Part shown: positions 46,387 to 63,712 of the stretch, in pieces
Position numbering within the stretch: position 1 is the first letter of the stretch
Layout: every line of letters begins with the position of its first letter
Assembly: GCF_029223585.1 (NCBI RefSeq)
Contig: NZ_CP119424.1
Span: forward strand, 62,001-126,000
From: Photobacterium sp. DA100
Lineage (GTDB): Bacteria > Pseudomonadota > Gammaproteobacteria > Enterobacterales > Vibrionaceae
DNA length: 64,000 nucleotides
Direction: 5' to 3'
The notes under the pieces: model-generated
The model's input: the letters and a program-made list of their open reading frames with translations, nothing else
What the model was told of the DNA's origin: nothing
The model's database searches: none
Made by a program: the position numbers and the translations under genes

Positions 46387-47061
46387 CTAGCCCTCAACGA
46401 ACGCGCGCAAGCCGTCTAAATCAAGAATGCGTAACCCTTTCTTTTCCTTGGCGATAAAGCCTCTATTTTCCAGCTCTTTGACCGCCCGCCGGTACACGCG
46501 GTCAGAGGTCGCAAACCGCTCAGCCTCAAGGTAGTTCTTTTGAAAGCCGTCAACGGGAAGATCATTTAGGTACTGGTGATAGATGTCATATGCCACATTG
46601 TAAGCAATGGGATAGAGCATGCGCCGGGTCAGGATCTCTACCGTATCTTGGTAATCGATGGCAATAGCACTGGCAAAGTAGAGCGAGAGGCGGGGTTGCT
46701 CCAGCAGGCAGCGTTGCAGCTTCTGGGGATCGATGATGGCAACGTCAACCGGTTCGACAGGCACAATATCCATCTGACACCGATATCCCGTGAAGAACTC
46801 CATCTCGCCGAACAACTGTTGTTCGCACTCAAGAGTCCCGAGCTGAAAGGTCTTGCCGTTACGGGCTGTCATGCCCATCGATATTCTTCCCGAGTCGACA
46901 AGATACAGGTTTTCAACGTGTTCGCCTTGGGTTAGGAGCTTTTCGTTCTCATCGAAAATACGGCGCGTGCAGATACAATCTCGAATCGTCTGTTCGATGA
47001 GCTGTTTATCCTGACTCCATTCCGATTCAAAACGTCCTTTGCCTAGGGTTTGTAGTTGCAT
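46387..47061 (-). CDS. Crp/Fnr-family transcriptional regulator
   Basis: A 224-residue regulator from the ATG at 47059-47061 (MQLQTLGKGRF), with AAGG upstream. A cyclic-nucleotide-binding-like domain covers about 35-130 (LLTQGEHVENLYLVDSGRISM..GEMEFFTG). A C-terminal winged helix (AERFATSDRVYRRAVKELENRGFIAKEKKGL) follows. There is no N-terminal Cys cluster, so it is not an FNR. It resembles YeiL-type regulators and may control the adjacent deoD-MFS pair. Confidence 0.88.
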   Translation of the reverse strand: MQLQTLGKGRFESEWSQDKQLIEQTIRDCICTRRIFDENEKLLTQGEHVENLYLVDSGRISMGMTARNGKTFQLGTLECEQQLFGEMEFFTGYRCQMDIVPVEPVDVAIIDPQKLQRCLLEQPRLSLYFASAIAIDYQDTVEILTRRMLYPIAYNVAYDIYHQYLNDLPVDGFQKNYLEAERFATSDRVYRRAVKELENRGFIAKEKKGLRILDLDGLRAFVEG

Positions 47062-47216
47062 TGAGTTACCTTGGATACTGACTTCAGCAGTGGACGAGCA
47101 TGCTATCACAAAAAGGGGAGGCTGCATTTACTCCAAATAGAGAAGAAGATCCCGCGCCATCAATAAGCAATTAATGGCATAATGTTGGGCTCGTTAACGG
47201 TATCAGGAGAAAAGGG

Positions 47217-48245
47217 ATGTGTTCTTCGTTGGGGGTAATGTCAGCCGGACAGTCAGTATTGGGTGTGAATTATGATTTTCAGTTTGGCCATGGGATGGTG
47301 GTGATCAACCCGCGCAGGTTGCAAAAATGGAGTGAGTTACCCCAAGGTGGAGTGTTCCGCTGGCAGAGTCTCTACGGCTCTGCCACGTTAGTACAGTTTG
47401 GCTGTGAGTTGCCGAGCGGAGGGATCAATGAATCGGGGCTGAGTCTTCATCTGCTCGAGCAGCGAGATGCCGCGTATCCGCCACTGGCCGCTACGGATAC
47501 TGTGCTGGGGGAGTTGCAGTGGATTCAATACCAATTAGATGTTAGCCAAAGCGTTGATGATGTCGTTGCGAGTTTGGATACTGTTAAAGTTCATAGCCAA
47601 TTTATTCCGTTGCATTACGTTGTCGCGGACAGTTTTGGCCAGGGGGCCGTGATTGAGTTTGTTCGCGGCCAGGTCGAAGTGACCCGGTTCAGGGAGGGGC
47701 AACCCTTGGTGCTTACCAATCATAGCCTGTCAAGCAGCCGCCAGCACGACCAGAGCCAAGCGAGCAGGACTGATGATAACAGCTCTTTTTCCCGCTATTG
47801 CCGGTTGAGTACGTACAGCCTGTCTTATTGCAACGGCGTGGAGCCTGAGTCATTTGTTTCGATAGGTCTTGACCGGGTGGCGATAGCCGGGAAGTTCTGG
47901 GACCCGATGTTGCATTTATTTCGCGGTGCGAGCAGTTTCAGAACCTGTTGGCAGGTGCTTTTTCTTCCCGCGACAAAGGAAATGAAGTTTAGGCGCTATG
48001 AAAATGGCAAAGGCTTTAATCTAAGCCTGGAACGGTGGGATTTTTCGGCATTGGATAAGCGATTGAGTAGTGATTTCTCTTGCTTGCAAACTGGCGGCGA
48101 CAAGCCGGAATTTTCGTCTTATTCGTTAAAGGACAACCGGCGCATCGTGACCAAAACGTATCGGCCATACCGGCGACATTTTCCTGCTCAGGCCGTTGAA
48201 GACATTGCTCGCTACCCGGATGAATTTATGTTATCTGCGGAGTAA
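47217..48245 (+). CDS. Choloylglycine hydrolase-family Ntn hydrolase
   Basis: A 342-residue protein of the bile-salt hydrolase/penicillin V acylase family, which cleaves linear amide bonds. The nucleophile is Cys2, exposed after Met removal. NYDFQFGHGMVVINPR carries the expected Asp and Arg, and LTNHS the conserved Asn. No signal peptide, so it is cytoplasmic. AGGAGA precedes the ATG. In marine bacteria such enzymes may act on N-acyl compounds, including acyl-homoserine lactones; the substrate here is unknown. Confidence 0.85.
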   Translation: MCSSLGVMSAGQSVLGVNYDFQFGHGMVVINPRRLQKWSELPQGGVFRWQSLYGSATLVQFGCELPSGGINESGLSLHLLEQRDAAYPPLAATDTVLGELQWIQYQLDVSQSVDDVVASLDTVKVHSQFIPLHYVVADSFGQGAVIEFVRGQVEVTRFREGQPLVLTNHSLSSSRQHDQSQASRTDDNSSFSRYCRLSTYSLSYCNGVEPESFVSIGLDRVAIAGKFWDPMLHLFRGASSFRTCWQVLFLPATKEMKFRRYENGKGFNLSLERWDFSALDKRLSSDFSCLQTGGDKPEFSSYSLKDNRRIVTKTYRPYRRHFPAQAVEDIARYPDEFMLSAE

Positions 48246-48356
48246 AGGGAGGCCGATTGATACGCCTGTGGCCACATAATCTAATAAACAAAGTTACTTA
48301 GTTCTACACTTGTTGCAGGGGGCTTTTACGCTGTTTGGGTAAATTCATGATGCTGG

Positions 48357-48629
48357 ATGTCAATCATGTTGAGTAACAGGATCAATCAACTTGTTGAGAG
48401 AGCGTTGTTGGAAGGGGACATTAAGGCAAAGGTCGCGATAGAGAAAATCAACCAGAAGGCGATTCCTGACGTGGAGATCCCAGCAAGCACTACCACTCAG
48501 TACGAAGAGAAGATGATGCTGGAGATCCAATTGCAGTCCGACAGGCTCAATCAAAATGCCAGAAAAACGGCAACGGTTGTCGCCAGTCTGCCTTTTATTC
48601 TTTTTCTTCTGAGCCTAGTGACAGCTTGA
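48357..48629 (+). CDS. Small unknown protein with C-terminal membrane segment
   Basis: A 90-residue protein (or 87 from the ATG at 48366). Residues 1-68 are charged and likely helical; the last 20 (TATVVASLPFILFLLSLVTA) form one membrane segment. I do not recognise a family. The ribosome site is weak, so this gene is less certain. Confidence 0.55.
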   Translation: MSIMLSNRINQLVERALLEGDIKAKVAIEKINQKAIPDVEIPASTTTQYEEKMMLEIQLQSDRLNQNARKTATVVASLPFILFLLSLVTA

Positions 48630-48687
48630 TGTCAATCGATGGCGTCTTGGGATCCGGGCGCTCCGTGTATTTTTGCCTTATAGAGGG

Positions 48688-48721
48688 CAAAGCCCGCCGT
48701 TGACGTACACGGCGGGCTTTG
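48688..48721. terminator. 13-bp hairpin at the end of the ebg operon
   Basis: CAAAGCCCGCCGT and ACGGCGGGCTTTG with an 8-nt loop, 20 nt beyond the stop of the last carrier gene. T tracts are short on both sides. Confidence 0.65.
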
Positions 48722-48740
48722 TCGTTAGTGGGAAACGATT

Positions 48741-50263
<1,523 letters not shown>

Positions 50264-50364
50264 AGCACTTGGTTGCGAAGTCCAATTAGTTATCTGTTGC
50301 CTTTGCCTTTGCCTTGCTTGGCAGAGAAAGCACAATGGGCTTCCTCTGCCATTTGATTTTGGGG

Positions 50365-51819
<1,455 letters not shown>

Positions 51820-51836
51820 TTATATCTAGGGTATTG

Positions 51837-51866
51837 GAAGGGCTGCCGGCCGAGGCCGGGCCCTTC
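51837..51866 (-). promoter_or_regulatory. GC-rich hairpin between ebgC and ygjI
   Basis: GAAGGGC-TG-CCGGCC pairs with GGCCGG-GCCCTTC across a 2-nt loop (13 bp with a 2-nt bulge). No T tract, so it more likely stabilises the ebgAC message 3' end or reduces read-through. Confidence 0.55.
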
Positions 51867-51892
51867 TGTTATTATTTTTTTGAATGTCTTGT

Positions 51893-55533
<3,641 letters not shown>

Positions 55534-55537
55534 TCAG

Positions 55538-55558
55538 TTTAGTAAAAGTTTTACTAAA
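55538..55558. promoter_or_regulatory. Probable EbgR operator
   Basis: TTTAGTAAAA and TTTTACTAAA form a perfect palindrome around a central G, 74 nt before ebgA. LacI-family operators are of this type. The rest of the 55465-55780 gap shows no gene. Confidence 0.7.
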
Positions 55559-55720
55559 TAGAATCGGTAAAACTTCGATGCTTTAACTTGATCACGGTTT
55601 TAACTGTTGGTTCGCTCAATAGTGTGATGGTGATTAAGAAAATTGACAGAGAAGCGGTTTTACCTAGCAGAGGGAGTGGGAGAGGGGACTGACTGGTGGG
55701 CAGGCTTTGAAGAGCGATAC

Positions 55721-55743
55721 AAAAAAGCGCTGTATATCAGCGC
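55721..55743 (-). terminator. Terminator after ebgR
   Basis: GCGCTG and CAGCGC around a 5-nt loop, followed on the minus strand by six T. It separates ebgR from the ebgA transcript. Confidence 0.75.
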
Positions 55744-55780
55744 CTTATAAGATATTAAGTCGTAATGTAAAAGCTATAAA

Positions 55781-57430
<1,650 letters not shown>

Positions 57431-57471
57431 TAGCGTTGTTGAGAAAAGATCTTCTGTAAAATAGATAAAAC

Positions 57472-57498
57472 AAAGCCTCGTCACACCGACGAGGCTTT
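57472..57498. terminator. Terminator after the tRNA-binding protein gene
   Basis: AAAGCCTCGTC and GACGAGGCTTT pair around a 5-nt loop. Confidence 0.8.
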
Positions 57499-57707
57499 CT
57501 GAGTATTATCCAGAATTACTTGCTGATTTATAGCGTTGTGCTGGTCGAGGCGATATTGCTATCCGTTGTCATATTAGTGCGGATTAATAGGCCGTCATAA
57601 CTGTTTGTGCTAGCTGGTTGGTAATCCCACTTAATAAAGAATTGGTCTCTATTTGCTTGGTTGAATCACCAGAAGTCAATGTCAGTCATCTCTACATAAG
57701 TTAATGA

Positions 57708-58073
57708 TTATTTGATAACTTCTGCCTCATCGCCGTTACATTCGGTACCGGAAACCAGAGCGCCATTTTCATCGAAGACACGTTTCATCGTGGCTACTTT
57801 GCTTCTGTCACACATTTGCTTATCTTACCGTGAGCCTTTGAAATTAACGTAGCGCTCTTCACCGGCTTGATCAAAGCCTTTATCGTCAAGCTGGTTTTTC
57901 ATGATTTCGGTATAAACGCCAATTATTGGATCGTAAGAGCCTGATGTGGTCTCAAATAGCTAGAATTTGTGACCTCCTTCTTTGTCTTCCTTATGGAGGT
58001 TAGTGCTTTTAGGCATCAGGTTCCTTTCATAACTGATGCTTATGTAACCCTTTATATTATCTGTATTTTTCAT
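57708..58073 (-). pseudogene. Decayed gene with two in-frame stops
   Basis: Read on the minus strand, a 122-codon frame from ATG 58071-58073 to TAA 57708-57710 is interrupted only by TAG at 57960-57962 and TAA at 57825-57827. Between the stops it reads like a protein (GVYTEIMKNQLDDKGFDQAG; EERYVNFKGS; DKQMCDRSKVATMKRVFDEN; GALVSGTECNGDEAEVIK). No family is recognised. Two stops in one otherwise consistent frame indicate recent decay. The 57499-57707 stretch holds no gene. Confidence 0.6.
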
Positions 58074-58194
58074 TCAACTAAGGATATGAATAATAGTCGC
58101 TAAAATACATCAGAAATGGAGATGTCTCGATTCGGCATCTACGAGCTTTGGTTACAAAACTGTAAAGACAGTATATTCTTCACACAGTTTGAAG

Positions 58195-58962
58195 CTATAC
58201 AATGATTATATTAACGCCATGAGAGCGCAATGACTCGAGTACTTTCTCATCAGCACCGTGGTTCGTAATTAAGGTATCCAGTTCTGTGCTAGCCGCTAAC
58301 AGCTTACCTCCATGCTTTCCTATCTTACTGCTATCAATTAACGCAATCAGTCTCGCACCATACTCAAGCAGCTTTTTCTCAGCCATATACACCAATAAAT
58401 CAGAGGTATGGATACCGGCTGGTGTGGCACCGGTGCCAGTGAAGAAGACAAAGCGACTTTTATGATTATTAGCCGCTTCTTCATCAGGAGAGATGGTGAT
58501 CTGACGCTCTGGCAAGTACTGGCCGCCTAAAATAATAATGCTTTGATGATCATGTGTAATCAAAGTATGGGCGAGTGGCATGAAATTAGTAACCACTTGA
58601 ACATCGCGTCCCGCTAAATATTGTCCCATTAAATAAGTGGTATGACTGCCACTGATAATCACGCTATCGTGTTCATCACAAAGAGATACTGCAGCCTTTG
58701 CGATACGTTTTTTCGCCTCAACATGCTCTATGTCAAACTCAAAAGGCGTAAAACTTGAAGGCATATGGTGATTACTGTCACTACTTAGAACTTCTGCACC
58801 ATTTCGGATCTTCTTTAGTTTTCCTTCTTCTGCCAGCTTAGTGATATCTCGCCGTGCCGTCGAAAGAGATATATTGAGCATGGCTACATAGTGATTCGTC
58901 GTAATAAATGTGTGACTTTCTAAGTAGTCAAGTAAACGTCTGTGACGTTGCGCTTCGTTCAT
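58195..58962 (-). CDS. DeoR-family regulator, UlaR-like
   Basis: A 255-residue DeoR-family repressor. N-terminal helix-turn-helix: YLESHTFITTNHYVAMLNISLSTARRDITKLAEEGKLKKIRNGAEVL, resembling UlaR. The sugar-phosphate-binding domain has IISGSHTTYLMGQYL, QVVTNFMPLAHTL, IIILGGQY and LIALIDSSKIGKHGGKL. It is divergent from the HAD-to-transketolase operon and probably controls it through the TTTTGAC repeats in between. The gene is more AT-rich than the left part of the window. Confidence 0.92.
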   Translation of the reverse strand: MNEAQRHRRLLDYLESHTFITTNHYVAMLNISLSTARRDITKLAEEGKLKKIRNGAEVLSSDSNHHMPSSFTPFEFDIEHVEAKKRIAKAAVSLCDEHDSVIISGSHTTYLMGQYLAGRDVQVVTNFMPLAHTLITHDHQSIIILGGQYLPERQITISPDEEAANNHKSRFVFFTGTGATPAGIHTSDLLVYMAEKKLLEYGARLIALIDSSKIGKHGGKLLAASTELDTLITNHGADEKVLESLRSHGVNIIIV

Positions 58963-58993
58963 CTTTGTTAAACCCTGATTTCATCTTGGTCTA

Positions 58994-59166
58994 TTTTGAC
59001 CGAATTTGACGTTTATAGCAACTTAATTTTGCTTTTGACTTTTTTTGGGCTGAAAGTGACCGATTTTTGTGATGAGTAGCAATAAAAGCGTCAAAATGAG
59101 TCGTGAGTGACTTTACATGACCCTTTTTGATGTATTATGCTTGTTTTGCGTCACAAAGAGTCAAAA
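58994..59166. promoter_or_regulatory. Cluster of TTTTGAC heptamers, probable DeoR-type operators
   Basis: TTTTGAC occurs at 58994-59000 and 59033-59039, TTTGAC at 59005-59010, and the complement GTCAAAA at 59090-59096 and 59160-59166. The direct and inverted arrangement over the divergent promoter region suits a DeoR-family repressor that loops DNA. The last copy touches the ribosome site of the first operon gene. Confidence 0.6.
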
Positions 59167-59176
59167 GGAGGCCAAG

Positions 59177-60019
59177 GTGAAGTATCAAGCAATCATTATC
59201 GATTTAGATGGAACCTTACTAAACGATCACAACCAGATTAGCGTGAACAATGTTGAAGCCATTCAACAAGCGCTAAATGAAGGTTATCAAGTGACGTTGG
59301 CAAGTGGGCGACCTCATCAATTAATGCTGCCTTTTGCCAATCAGCTCGGTATTACTGCTCCATTGATTTGCTGCAATGGTGCTTATCAATACGATGCGAC
59401 GAGTAACGATTACCACAATGCTCAAGCGTTTAATGCTCACCAACTGAAACAGTTATTAGACACGCTCAGCTTACGTCAGTTTGATTTTACTCTCTATGCT
59501 CAAAACGGCATTTACGCGCTACAGACTTCAAGCCATTTTCAGGGACTTGAGCATCAGATGAGTCAATTAGGTATTGATAGTCATATGGAAATCATGCCAT
59601 CGCTGGCTGAGCTGCAACAAGTATGCGGAGACGTATATAAGGTGTTGGTATCAAGCCGTGACAAACAGGCGCTGTGCCAGCTTCGTGACTCACTAACCGA
59701 TATTCTGCAAGCGGATCTCTCTACGCCAAACAAACTCGATATTACTTGCCTTGGTGTGAATAAAGGCCAAGCCGCTGCAACTTGGTTATCTCAGCATAAC
59801 CTCAATCCAAATCTCACCATCGCGTTTGGTGACGGCGACAACGACATCTCATTGTTTAAAGCCGTTGGTGAACCGGTCGCGATGGCAAACGCTAGCCCAG
59901 CACTTCGTGGGCTAGCCAATCTCATTATCACAGATAACAACGGTTGCGGCATTGGCCAATATTTACGACTCATCGTTCGTGAAGGTCAGCACACATGCCA
60001 ACACTCATTTAGCTACTAA
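59177..60019 (+). CDS. Cof-type HAD-IIB phosphatase
   Basis: A 280-residue HAD-superfamily phosphatase from GTG 59177, with AGGAGG 5 nt upstream. Motif I is IIDLDGTLLND, motif II ASGRP, the Lys is near NKLDITCLGVNKG and motif IV is FGDGDNDISLF. The cap domain is type IIB. Such enzymes dephosphorylate sugar phosphates or similar. It is the first gene of the operon, 9 nt before the epimerase-like gene. Confidence 0.9.
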   Translation: MKYQAIIIDLDGTLLNDHNQISVNNVEAIQQALNEGYQVTLASGRPHQLMLPFANQLGITAPLICCNGAYQYDATSNDYHNAQAFNAHQLKQLLDTLSLRQFDFTLYAQNGIYALQTSSHFQGLEHQMSQLGIDSHMEIMPSLAELQQVCGDVYKVLVSSRDKQALCQLRDSLTDILQADLSTPNKLDITCLGVNKGQAAATWLSQHNLNPNLTIAFGDGDNDISLFKAVGEPVAMANASPALRGLANLIITDNNGCGIGQYLRLIVREGQHTCQHSFSY

Positions 60020-60028
60020 GGAAATCTC

Positions 60029-60751
60029 ATGAAAAAAGTAAAAATTGCTGCAGGTTTAGCGCACGTTGATTACGGTCACATGGCTGACATCGTAAAAGAA
60101 GTTTCAGATGCCGGCGCAGACTACATTCACTGTGATGCAGCAGATATGCATGACCTAAAAAACATGCAGCTAATGGGCGGCCACCAAATCGTTGAAGGTA
60201 TTCGTCAATACACAGATAAGCCAATCGAAGTGCATGCTTACTTCAAAGATTGTGACCGCTTGTTTGTGGAAAAAATCGCAGCAGCAGGCGCAGATATGCT
60301 GATTCTTCCTGCGGAAAACTTCTTAGGTGCACCACTGGCATACATGATGAAGTACTGCCGCGACTACAACATGAAGTTTGGTCTAACGGTTGGCTGTTTC
60401 ACACCAGTTTCTTTTGTTAAAGAAGCGATTTACTACCTTGACCGTCTACACATTGTTATCCATGGCGTAAACAACGATGAGTGGCTATGGCGTGAGTCGG
60501 CAATCGAAATGATTCGTGAAGCTCGTCAGCTTATCAATGAACGTAACCCTAACTGTGAGCTATGTGTTGATGGGGGTATCCGTAACCACAACCTAGAAGC
60601 GCTACTGAAAGAAGATATCGATGTGATGGTTGCGTCTACTAATATCTTCGGTCACGAAAAAGGCATCACAGCAGGTGTGCACGACTTCCGCGCTGCGCTA
60701 GACCAAGCTGAGAAAAATGTTGCTGCTGAAGCAGAAGTAGAACCGGCTTAA
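60029..60751 (+). CDS. Ribulose-phosphate-epimerase-like barrel protein, diverged
   Basis: A 240-residue barrel of the ribulose-phosphate 3-epimerase superfamily. The metal/catalytic positions are kept: His34 and Asp36 (IHCDAAD), His69 (EVHAYF) and Asp181 (CVDGGI). The usual phosphate loop (NPGFGGQ in Rpe) is replaced by GVNNDEWLWRES, and the second phosphate site reads ASTNIFGHEKG. The substrate therefore probably differs from ribulose 5-phosphate. Spaced 9 nt after the HAD gene. Epimerase or isomerase activity is inference. Confidence 0.85.
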   Translation: MKKVKIAAGLAHVDYGHMADIVKEVSDAGADYIHCDAADMHDLKNMQLMGGHQIVEGIRQYTDKPIEVHAYFKDCDRLFVEKIAAAGADMLILPAENFLGAPLAYMMKYCRDYNMKFGLTVGCFTPVSFVKEAIYYLDRLHIVIHGVNNDEWLWRESAIEMIREARQLINERNPNCELCVDGGIRNHNLEALLKEDIDVMVASTNIFGHEKGITAGVHDFRAALDQAEKNVAAEAEVEPA

Positions 60752-60830
60752 TTAAGCGTTAAATGAATTTGGTGCTGGGCTGACAACCCCCTATATGCTC
60801 CGGTCTGGCACCATAACCAAGGATTTTATC

Positions 60831-61988
60831 ATGACACAATTTCAACATTATCAACCGACTAAGCTGACATTCGGATCGGGTGAAATTCAACAAATTGGTC
60901 AATTGGTTGCGCAATATGGCAAGCGTTGCTTGGTGGTTTCAGAACTAATTTTTGACGCAGTTAAGCCTGCTTATGATCGCATTTTTGCTTTGCTGGCAAA
61001 TGAAGGCATTACGGTTACTCACTTTGATGGCGTGGTACCTAACCCGCCGACAACAGTGGTTGAGCTAGGTCGCCAAGTCGCGCAAGCGGCAGAGTGTGAT
61101 GTGGTGTTAGCGGTCGGTGGTGGCTCATCAATTGATACGGCGAAAATCATTGCCGCAACGATTAATGCAGAAGAGCTCAACTGGTCGCACTGGTTTGCAA
61201 CTTACGATTCACCATTTGGTGACATCGCCAGCCTACCAGCACCTGTTGTGCCTTTGATTGCGGTACCGACGACCTCTGGTACTGGTTCTCAAGTAACGCA
61301 AGCGGCCGTTATTACTAACGTTGAACAGCACGCCAAGCTGACTTTATTCCATCCAGAGTTCTTTCCGCTTGAAGCAGTGATTGACCCAGAGTTGATGCTG
61401 ACACTGCCACCAAGAATGACGGCAATGACAGGTTTTGACGCTTTCTCTCACGCGTTTGAATCATTCACTGGCACTCGACCATCACCATTTGTTGATCAAC
61501 TTGCGCTGCAAGCAATGAAGCTGGTGGTGGATAACCTGCCAAAAGTCGTCGCAGATGGCTCGGATATCCAAGGTCGCTGTGAACTTGCTACCGCAGATAC
61601 GCTAGGTGGCATTTCGCTGGCGAACGGCGGTGCTGGTGCGCCTCATCCACTGGGTGAAATCTTGGGTAGTCAGAAAACCAATTTGCCTCACGGCTTAACA
61701 CTTGCGGTGGTTTACCCAGCGTATGTTCAGCTTCAGTGGCGCAAACAACCGGAGCGTTATGCTCAAGTTGCCGAACTGTTTGGTGCCGTGGGAAGCACTG
61801 AAGAGAAAGCGCAATCTTTAGCAGGACACTTAGTCACTTTCTTAAAAGAGATTGGCCTAGAATCAAACCTCACTCAGGTTGGGGTCAGTAAGCAAGATGT
61901 TGAAGCGTTAGAGCCCGCATTTTGCTTCGACTTACCACTGACCTCAGGCGAAGAGATGAAGTCAATTCTTCATGCAAGTTTAGTGTAA
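60831..61988 (+). CDS. Iron-containing alcohol dehydrogenase
   Basis: A 385-residue group III dehydrogenase from ATG 60831 with AAGGA upstream. AVGGGSSIDTAKIIA and PTTSGTGSQVTQ form the NAD site. Metal ligands are in GFDAFSHAFESF, GGAGAPHPLGE and NLPHGLTLAVVY. It differs clearly from the paralog at 17622. In this operon it would oxidise or reduce a polyol or sugar before or after the epimerase step. It begins 79 nt after the epimerase-like gene, the largest gap in the operon. Confidence 0.92.
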   Translation: MTQFQHYQPTKLTFGSGEIQQIGQLVAQYGKRCLVVSELIFDAVKPAYDRIFALLANEGITVTHFDGVVPNPPTTVVELGRQVAQAAECDVVLAVGGGSSIDTAKIIAATINAEELNWSHWFATYDSPFGDIASLPAPVVPLIAVPTTSGTGSQVTQAAVITNVEQHAKLTLFHPEFFPLEAVIDPELMLTLPPRMTAMTGFDAFSHAFESFTGTRPSPFVDQLALQAMKLVVDNLPKVVADGSDIQGRCELATADTLGGISLANGGAGAPHPLGEILGSQKTNLPHGLTLAVVYPAYVQLQWRKQPERYAQVAELFGAVGSTEEKAQSLAGHLVTFLKEIGLESNLTQVGVSKQDVEALEPAFCFDLPLTSGEEMKSILHASLV

Positions 61989-62008
61989 ATAAAACAGGAG
62001 CTTAGAGC

Positions 62009-62743
62009 ATGGAAGACAAGATCAGCGTAATAAAGCTAAACCTAACCAATGTGGAAAGAGAGGACATTGATTGTGCTCGCTTTAAAGCGCTGATATTTGA
62101 CTTCGATGGTCTTTTAGTCGATACGGAAAGCTGTATGTTCAGAGCCTGGGAAGCTTTGATGAAGCCATACGGTGTAGACGTTTCGCCTCTCCAGGTTGCT
62201 GGACTAGTTGGGAGCTCAGCGCCAGCAACCGCCCTTTACCATCTCTATCGTCACCATTCAGGCTTAAACCATAGCGACACTCAAATCCGTGACCGAGTAT
62301 TAGATCTCGCCTATCAAATGATCGAAACCTTGTCTGAGCGCGAAGGTGTTCGAGATTATCTCAATTTTGCCAAACGAAAGCGGCTTAAGCTTGCGTTGGC
62401 AACAAGTTCGGAGCGTGAACACTACCTGCCCATCTTACAGCGCTTGAATCTAGACCATTATTTTGACTGTTTTACCGGGGCGGAAGAGATTGAAGAAATA
62501 CGCCGTAAACCTTGCCCTGATGTCTACCTAAGAAGCCTCGAAAAACTGGGAGTTTCTGCCCATCAAGCCATTGCCTTTGAAGATTCTCCACCCGGAATAA
62601 CAGCGGCTCGAACGGCAGATATTTCTACGGTTGCGGTAACCAACCTATTAACCCGGCATCTGGATGTGTCTCACGCCAATGTGGTGTTGTCGTCTATGAG
62701 CCAGTTATCGCTAGCAAATTTAATTGAACGTTTGTCGAGATGA
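62009..62743 (+). CDS. HAD-superfamily phosphatase/phosphoglucomutase-like protein
   Basis: A 244-residue HAD subfamily IA protein. Motif I is [13 protein letters not shown], motif [10 protein letters not shown], motif III with Lys in [17 protein letters not shown], and motif [14 protein letters not shown]. It matches beta-phosphoglucomutase-like sugar phosphatases. An N-terminal extension of about 25 residues is unusual. It lies 20 nt after the dehydrogenase gene and 4 nt before tal. Confidence 0.9.
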   Translation: MEDKISVIKLNLTNVEREDIDCARFKALIFDFDGLLVDTESCMFRAWEALMKPYGVDVSPLQVAGLVGSSAPATALYHLYRHHSGLNHSDTQIRDRVLDLAYQMIETLSEREGVRDYLNFAKRKRLKLALATSSEREHYLPILQRLNLDHYFDCFTGAEEIEEIRRKPCPDVYLRSLEKLGVSAHQAIAFEDSPPGITAARTADISTVAVTNLLTRHLDVSHANVVLSSMSQLSLANLIERLSR

Positions 62744-62747
62744 AACC

Positions 62748-63701
62748 ATGAACAAATTAGAACAACTGAAAAAGTACACCACAGTTGTCGCCGATACCGG
62801 TGACATTGATGCTATTGCTACTTTCCAACCTCAAGATGCAACCACAAACCCTTCTTTGGTACTCAAAGCAGCGGAAATGCCACAGTACGACCACCTCATT
62901 GTTGATGCTATCGCATGGGCAAAACAGCAAAGTGATGACAAGACGCAGCAGTTAATTGATGCCAGCGACAAGCTTGCCGTCAACATTGGCGTAGAGATTT
63001 TAAAAACCGTTCCGGGCCGTATTTCTACAGAGGTAGACGCACGTCTATCGTTTGATAAAGAAGCTAGCCTAGTGAAAGCGCGCAAGCTGATTGCTATGTA
63101 TCAAGAGTCAGGGATTGAGAAAGAACGCATCTTGATCAAACTGGCGTCGACATGGGAAGGCATTCGGGCGGCTGAAGTGTTAGAGCAAGAAGGCATCAAC
63201 TGTAACCTGACTCTACTGTTTAACTTCGCGCAGGCAAAAGCGTGTGCAGAGGCGGGCGCTTACCTCATCTCACCTTTCGTCGGTCGTATCCTTGATTGGT
63301 ACAAAACCAATACGGATAAGAAAGAGTACTTACCGTTCGAAGACCCAGGTGTGGTCTCGGTATCCAACATCTACAACTACTACAAAGATCATGGCTACAA
63401 CACCGTGGTTATGGGCGCGAGTTTCCGTAACGCAGATGAAGTGCTAGCACTGGCAGGCTGTGACCGTTTAACCATTGGTCCTGCAATTCTTGATGAGCTA
63501 GCAGCGCAGCAAGGCGAGGTAGAGCCGACACTGTTTGCCGAGCGTGATGAAGTGAAAGCTGCGCCTCAAGCGATGACAGAAGCTGAGTTCCGCTGGAAAA
63601 TGAACCAAGACCCAATGGCGACTGAAAAGCTGTCTGAAGGTATCCGTAATTTTGCAGTCGATCAGGGCAAGCTTGAAGCCATGATTGAAGCGCGTCTGTA
63701 A
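62748..63701 (+). CDS. Transaldolase, second copy
   Basis: A 317-residue class I transaldolase from ATG 62748. The Schiff-base Lys is in [21 protein letters not shown]. It is closely similar to the copy at 24571 but distinct (for example [19 protein letters not shown] against [15 protein letters not shown]). It starts 4 nt after the HAD stop and is followed by a transketolase 11 nt later, so a complete Tal/Tkt pair is dedicated to this operon. Confidence 0.96.
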   Translation: MNKLEQLKKYTTVVADTGDIDAIATFQPQDATTNPSLVLKAAEMPQYDHLIVDAIAWAKQQSDDKTQQLIDASDKLAVNIGVEILKTVPGRISTEVDARLSFDKEASLVKARKLIAMYQESGIEKERILIKLASTWEGIRAAEVLEQEGINCNLTLLFNFAQAKACAEAGAYLISPFVGRILDWYKTNTDKKEYLPFEDPGVVSVSNIYNYYKDHGYNTVVMGASFRNADEVLALAGCDRLTIGPAILDELAAQQGEVEPTLFAERDEVKAAPQAMTEAEFRWKMNQDPMATEKLSEGIRNFAVDQGKLEAMIEARL

Positions 63702-63712
63702 GGAGTTTGGCT

